This document shows positions 60,520-64,000 of a stretch of 64,000 bases of DNA, in pieces (position 1 is the first letter of the stretch; the number at the start of each line of letters is the position of its first letter). The DNA is from Pelagimonas sp017744045. GTDB taxonomy: Bacteria; Pseudomonadota; Alphaproteobacteria; Rhodobacterales; Rhodobacteraceae. The stretch lies in NCBI RefSeq assembly GCF_017744045.1, contig NZ_JAGHRD010000008.1; one strand, given 5' to 3'. Under the pieces are notes generated by a model that saw only the letters and a program-made list of their open reading frames with translations, ran no database searches and was not told the DNA's origin. Both the position numbers and the translations under genes were made by a program.

Positions 60520-61719
60520 ATGGATGATCGTAACGTTGGATACGCGCAAGGCATAGGCTCTTCCGACATCGGAGCATTTGCCGACAATCTGGCTGAATCT
60601 TTGGATCGCCAGATGAAGATCGCTTTCGAGCCCGAAGAACGAAAGTCCCTGCGCCGATTCAGTTCTACCGAAGTTGCCAGCCTCCTGCGCGTTAGCACAT
60701 CTAACCTGCGCAACCGGCACAAGGACGGCAGCTTCCCGGAAGTTCATACAGACAACCGCGGACACCGGTTCTACACAGCCCAAGAGATCGATAAGCTGCG
60801 CGACATTCTGGGGCGCACCGGAAAGAACGCAGAAAGCTACCGCCCCGGTCGACGTGAAGGCGATCGTCTCCAGGTGATATCTGTCGTCAATTTCAAAGGC
60901 GGATCGTCAAAAACAACAGCAACGATCCATCTTGCACAACGGTATGCTTTGCGAGGTTACCGAGTGTTGGTCTTGGATCTCGATCCGCAGGCAAGTTTGA
61001 CCACCTTTTTCGGCTTTCGGCCAGAGCTCGAGTTCGCCGAAGGCGGCACAATCTATGATGCCCTGAGATATGAGGAACAAGTTCCGCTCTCAGCCGTCAT
61101 CCAAAAAACCTACTTCCATAAGCTCGATATGGTCCCAGCGGGCCTGATGCTCTCGGAATACGAAACTGAGACGGCAAACGCCCTCGCCCGCCGGGTGCAA
61201 CCCATATTTGCGGAGCGTCTTGCCTTAGCGCTTGAGGAAGTAGAGGCGAATTACGACATCGTTCTGATCGACTGCCCACCTCAACTTGGCTTTCTGACCC
61301 TAACGGCGTTGGCAGCCTCGACGGGACTCCTAGTAACGGTCGTGCCTGGCATGCTCGACATTGCTTCAATGAGCCAGTTCCTGAAACTTGCTTCGGAAAC
61401 GGTAAAGGCTGTCGAAGAAGCCATTGGCAGGCGCGTTACATGGGACTTCGTAAAGTTCTTGATCACGAGATACGAGCCGTCGGACGGGCCTCAGACCCAG
61501 ATGGCGGGCTACCTGAGATCGATCTTGGCCGGACAGGTCATGACTGAGCCAATGCTGAAATCTACAGCAATCTCGGACGCCGGTATGACCCAGCAAACCG
61601 TCTACGAAGTTGATCCGAGCCAATTCATTAGAAAAACGATTGATCGCGCTCTGACCAGCGTGAATGGCGTTGGAGATGAGTTGGAACAGACAATCCAAAT
61701 GGCATGGGGGCGTCGCTGA
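60520..61719 (+). CDS. repA: Plasmid partition protein RepA (ParA family)
   Basis: A 399-aa ParA ATPase with an N-terminal DNA-binding HTH (FSSTEVASLLRVSTSNLRNRH), then the deviant Walker A NFKGGSSKTTATIHLAQ, Walker A' VLDLDPQASLT and Walker B IVLIDCPPQLGFLTLTAL. It moves the plasmid with RepB and represses the repABC promoter. The start codon at 60520 has a poorly spaced ribosome site, so weak translation is possible. Its stop overlaps repB (TGATG). Confidence 0.95.
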   Translation: MDDRNVGYAQGIGSSDIGAFADNLAESLDRQMKIAFEPEERKSLRRFSSTEVASLLRVSTSNLRNRHKDGSFPEVHTDNRGHRFYTAQEIDKLRDILGRTGKNAESYRPGRREGDRLQVISVVNFKGGSSKTTATIHLAQRYALRGYRVLVLDLDPQASLTTFFGFRPELEFAEGGTIYDALRYEEQVPLSAVIQKTYFHKLDMVPAGLMLSEYETETANALARRVQPIFAERLALALEEVEANYDIVLIDCPPQLGFLTLTALAASTGLLVTVVPGMLDIASMSQFLKLASETVKAVEEAIGRRVTWDFVKFLITRYEPSDGPQTQMAGYLRSILAGQVMTEPMLKSTAISDAGMTQQTVYEVDPSQFIRKTIDRALTSVNGVGDELEQTIQMAWGRR

Positions 61720-62687
61720 TGGCCCGAAATATCTTCAATCAGCCTCCAAAGGACGAGAAGGAGAGCGCGGCCCCCTCCCCTACCCCGCCAAAAGCAGCAA
61801 AACTGCCAGGATCTGTTGGCGGATTGCGCGACTCTTTGCGCGAGATTACCGCGAATTCGATCCGTGACATCGAGCCCGATCAGATTGACATGGATGGTCT
61901 GCGCGATCGGTTGGTGCTGGAGGATTCCAGTATTGATGAGTTGGCCGAAAGCATTCGCAAGCATGGGCAACAAGTACCAATTATGGTCCGTCCATCAGCG
62001 CAACCGGACAGATACCGTATCATCTACGGACGACGCAGGCTCGCAGCGATCCGCATGGTCGGCGGAACGGTCAAGGCGATCGTTCGAAGCCTGGATGACG
62101 ACGCATCTCTGATCGCACAGGGCCAAGAGAACAACCTCCGACTAGACCCGTCTTTCATTGAGAAATCTCTTTTTATCAAAGAGATGCAGGAATCAGGTTA
62201 CAAGCCAAACGTCATTCAGGATGCTCTCGGCTTGACACGGCAGGGCGTGTCCAATCATCGCGTCGTCATAGAGCAACTGCCAGAAGGGCTTGTACAGCTG
62301 ATCGGGCCGGCACATGGCATCGGACGACGGCAATGGGGTGACCTGGCCGCTTTGTCGAAAAAGATAGATCTGGTGAACACAGCCAAAGAGGTGATCGCCG
62401 CCCTGCCCGACGACACTCCAAGCGCGGATAAGTTTCAGGCAGTCTACTCGGCTTGCTCGAACAAGGCGCGTAGCGACAAGAAGCAAGCCAACCGCAGCCT
62501 AACGTCCGTTGTCAAAGATGGGGACGGTAGCTCTGTGGGAACGCTGACAGTCGACCAGAAAACGATCGCTATCAAGATCACCAAGAAGGACAACCCAGAA
62601 TTCGGCCAATGGATCGAAGAGCGCGCGGAGGCAGCGCTTTTGAAGCTCTTCGAACAGTGGCGGAATGAGAGCGGCTCTGGGTCCTAA
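61719..62687 (+). CDS. repB: Plasmid partition protein RepB (ParB family)
   Basis: A 322-aa ParB-type protein with the ParB/Srx N-domain (SIDELAESIRKHGQQVPIMV, then RIIYGRRRLAAI, the arginine-rich GRRR patch), a central HTH (VIQDALGLTRQGVSNHRVVIE) and a C-terminal dimer domain. It binds parS and stimulates RepA. ATG 61719 overlaps the repA stop. A good candidate parS lies at 63985-64000. Confidence 0.95.
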   Translation: MARNIFNQPPKDEKESAAPSPTPPKAAKLPGSVGGLRDSLREITANSIRDIEPDQIDMDGLRDRLVLEDSSIDELAESIRKHGQQVPIMVRPSAQPDRYRIIYGRRRLAAIRMVGGTVKAIVRSLDDDASLIAQGQENNLRLDPSFIEKSLFIKEMQESGYKPNVIQDALGLTRQGVSNHRVVIEQLPEGLVQLIGPAHGIGRRQWGDLAALSKKIDLVNTAKEVIAALPDDTPSADKFQAVYSACSNKARSDKKQANRSLTSVVKDGDGSSVGTLTVDQKTIAIKITKKDNPEFGQWIEERAEAALLKLFEQWRNESGSGS

Positions 62688-62737
62688 GCCCCGAGCCACA
62701 CAGAGTAACTCGAGCAGAGGAGAAAAGCGAAGACCAG

Positions 62738-62791
62738 AAAGAAAAGAGCCCCCCAAAGTTTCCCCTGGAGAGCCCTCATCATTCGATTAGC
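62738..62791 (-). ncRNA. Antisense RNA (incA-type) between repB and repC
   Basis: On the minus strand an extended promoter is visible: -35 TTGACC (62821-62826), 17-base spacer, -10 TACATC (62798-62803) with TG in front. About 15-25 bases past the predicted start, GAGGGCTCTCC (62767-62777) pairs with GGGGGGCTCTT (62744-62754) using several G-U pairs, followed by a T-rich end. This is the position and layout of the small RNA that limits repC expression in repABC plasmids. Confidence 0.7.
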
Positions 62792-62816
62792 ACTCATGAT
62801 GTAGCAACCTCCAGCA

Positions 62817-62854
62817 AACCGGTCAAGAGTCACCGATTCGGTGGACGGGTTTTT
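62817..62854 (+). promoter_or_regulatory. repC leader hairpin with T run (attenuator)
   Basis: On the plus strand AACC-GTC pairs with GAC-GGTT flanking an inner CACCG-ATT-CGGTG stem, and the structure ends in five T, in front of repC. In repABC plasmids the antisense RNA promotes such a terminator in the repC leader. The hairpin lies over the antisense RNA promoter. Confidence 0.6.
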
Positions 62855-62927
62855 ATTGCCTTTTTCTGAGCGAAATCTCGGGAAGAGACTGGGAAGTTGT
62901 GGGCCGAACGGTCGTCGTGAAGAAACC

Positions 62928-63983
62928 ATGGCATTTACAAAACTATCGATCAGAACCGCTGATGCTGATGCATCACGCGGCTCAATTTCTGCGGCTGAAA
63001 CCGACATCTGGACCATCTTCAGGGCACTAAGAGATGCACGTAGCGTATTCGGTCTGCGTCCTGGCCATATCCAAACACTTCAAGCCATGCTTAGTTTCTT
63101 GAAGCCCGGCCATGGCGAAACGGTTTTCGCGTCCAACGACTCGATTTGCCAGCGCGTCGGCGGAATCGACGAACGGACACTCCGCAGGCACATCAACCGC
63201 TTCGTCGAACTCGGGTTCATCAAACGCAATGACAGCTCGAACAGAAAGCGCTACCGCGTTCGCTCATCCAGCGGGGAATGCATCAGCTATGGACTGTCTC
63301 TAACCCCCCTCCTCCAACGTGCGAGCGAGCTTATCGCCATCGCACATGAGATGGAAAATAACCGGCGGGATCGGATATTTGTCCGCAAACAGATCCTGAC
63401 AAAGCTCGCCCATTTGGAAGAGCATGATCCCAGCAACACATTCATCAACCACGCACGGAGAGCTCTACGCAGGAAGCTGAGCCTTACCGAATACCACGCG
63501 CTGCTCGCCGACACGGACAAAGAATGCCAGACTTTGTATACCCCAGATAACCCACCAGAAACTGTGGAGTTGCCCGCCAATGACGGACAAACTGTCCGGC
63601 ACCAATCTATGTCTGAAGAAGAAAAAAAAGATTTAGATAGCAACACAGGCAATGAAGCTCTGAAACCAGACTTGCTAACCTCAGTCTGCGATCAAGCGAC
63701 ATCGTTCTCCACAGAGAGACTTAGAGACTGGTTGGACATTGAAAACCATGCTCGAACTCTTGCACCCATGATGGGGATTCACCCAGAAACATTTGAGAAA
63801 GCCAAGAATGCAGTAGGAGCTCAGAAAGCGTCATGCGCGATCTTCATCATGCTACAACTTGGACAACGCATCAGGGATTTTGGAGCGTACTTTCACAGTA
63901 TCACCTTGGGCCAACGTCAAGACCAGTTTGATCCAGTGGCTTTGATCAAGCGTCTATCCAAAACTGCTATGCAAACCGCCTAG
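62928..63983 (+). CDS. repC: Plasmid replication initiator RepC
   Basis: A 351-aa RepC protein: N-terminal winged-helix region with LRPGHIQTLQAMLSFL, ASNDSICQRVGGIDERTLRR and FIKRNDSSNRKRYRVRSSSG, then a linker and the C-terminal domain with MMGIHPETFEKAKNAVG. ATG 62928 is chosen over an upstream ATG that would run through the antisense RNA region. RepC is the rate-limiting initiator and its origin is usually inside the gene. The gene is complete in the window. Confidence 0.95.
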   Translation: MAFTKLSIRTADADASRGSISAAETDIWTIFRALRDARSVFGLRPGHIQTLQAMLSFLKPGHGETVFASNDSICQRVGGIDERTLRRHINRFVELGFIKRNDSSNRKRYRVRSSSGECISYGLSLTPLLQRASELIAIAHEMENNRRDRIFVRKQILTKLAHLEEHDPSNTFINHARRALRRKLSLTEYHALLADTDKECQTLYTPDNPPETVELPANDGQTVRHQSMSEEEKKDLDSNTGNEALKPDLLTSVCDQATSFSTERLRDWLDIENHARTLAPMMGIHPETFEKAKNAVGAQKASCAIFIMLQLGQRIRDFGAYFHSITLGQRQDQFDPVALIKRLSKTAMQTA

Positions 63984-63984
63984 T

Positions 63985-64000
63985 GTCCACCGCGGTGGAC
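63985..64000. repeat. Perfect 16-bp palindrome after repC, candidate parS
   Basis: GTCCACCGCGGTGGAC starts 1 base after the repC stop and reaches the last base of the window. Perfect palindromes of this size next to the rep genes are the known parS form in roseobacter RepABC plasmids. Further copies may lie outside the window. A related half (CGGTGGAC) occurs at 62839-62846 in the repC leader. Confidence 0.65.

Noticed and set aside
1..64000. CRISPR array, phage genes, toxin-antitoxin pair or defence system
   Set aside because: No regularly spaced repeats, phage structural genes or known defence domains were seen on either strand.

Overview
The window looks like part of a low-copy replicon from a GC-rich alphaproteobacterium, most likely of the Roseobacter/Rhodobacteraceae group. 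The basis is a complete repA-repB-repC plasmid module at the right end (60.2-64.0 kb), roseobacter-type gene content and small IS427-like (IS5 family) elements. No rRNA, tRNA, CRISPR array or obvious chromosomal housekeeping gene was seen.

About 55 kb (1-55.6 kb) is one dense catabolic region built almost entirely from coenzyme A thioester chemistry. It holds nine acyl-CoA dehydrogenases (one cut by the window edge), a dedicated electron-transfer flavoprotein, six crotonases, two MaoC hydratases and a FAS1-like hydratase, five SDR-type dehydrogenases/reductases, a FadH-type dienoyl-CoA reductase, five adenylate-forming ligases, four family III CoA-transferase/racemase proteins, a biotin carboxylase pair, an HMG-CoA-lyase-like enzyme, a short citryl-CoA-lyase-like enzyme, a thiolase-fold/DUF35 pair, three hotdog thioesterases and a Liv-type ABC importer with two binding proteins. 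I see no oxygenase or P450.

Layout: 1-4.2 kb, plus-strand operon entering from the left. 4.2-5.6 kb, a tandem-fused TetR regulator divergent from a BadH-like dehydrogenase (5.7-6.4 kb). 6.5-10.5 kb, ligase/NmrA/AraC/thioesterase block. 10.5-14.1 kb, minus-strand ligase and FadH-like reductase. 14.2-27.1 kb, long plus operon (AliB-like dehydrogenase to FAS1-like hydratase, including carboxylase and two lyases). 27.1-27.7 kb, decayed IS5. 27.8-36.9 kb, minus operons with a heteromeric dehydrogenase, MaoC hydratases, a racemase and the thiolase-fold/DUF35 pair. 37.0-39.3 kb, two CoA-transferases. 39.4-40.5 kb, another dehydrogenase. 40.7-55.6 kb, minus operons with ETF, crotonases and transporter. 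55.7-58.0 kb, IS66, ISKra4 and IS427-like remains. 58-60.2 kb, DUF1612 protein and serine recombinase. 60.2-64 kb, repABC.

The main unifying observation is a 16-bp palindrome, TCTAACAnnTGTTAGA, found in strong or degenerate form at seven promoters across 50 kb. At nearly every one it lies between a recognisable -35 and a -10 of TAGATT or TAGAAA, as expected for a repressor that blocks RNA polymerase. The best copy (10-bp perfect arms) is at the tandem TetR gene itself, so I infer that this single-chain double-TetR protein controls the whole region. The enzyme set suggests import, CoA activation, dehydrogenation and ring or branch removal of an alicyclic or methyl-branched (terpenoid- or steroid-like) carboxylic acid. 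The actual substrate cannot be read from sequence. Family calls rest on motif recognition by eye; no database search was run.
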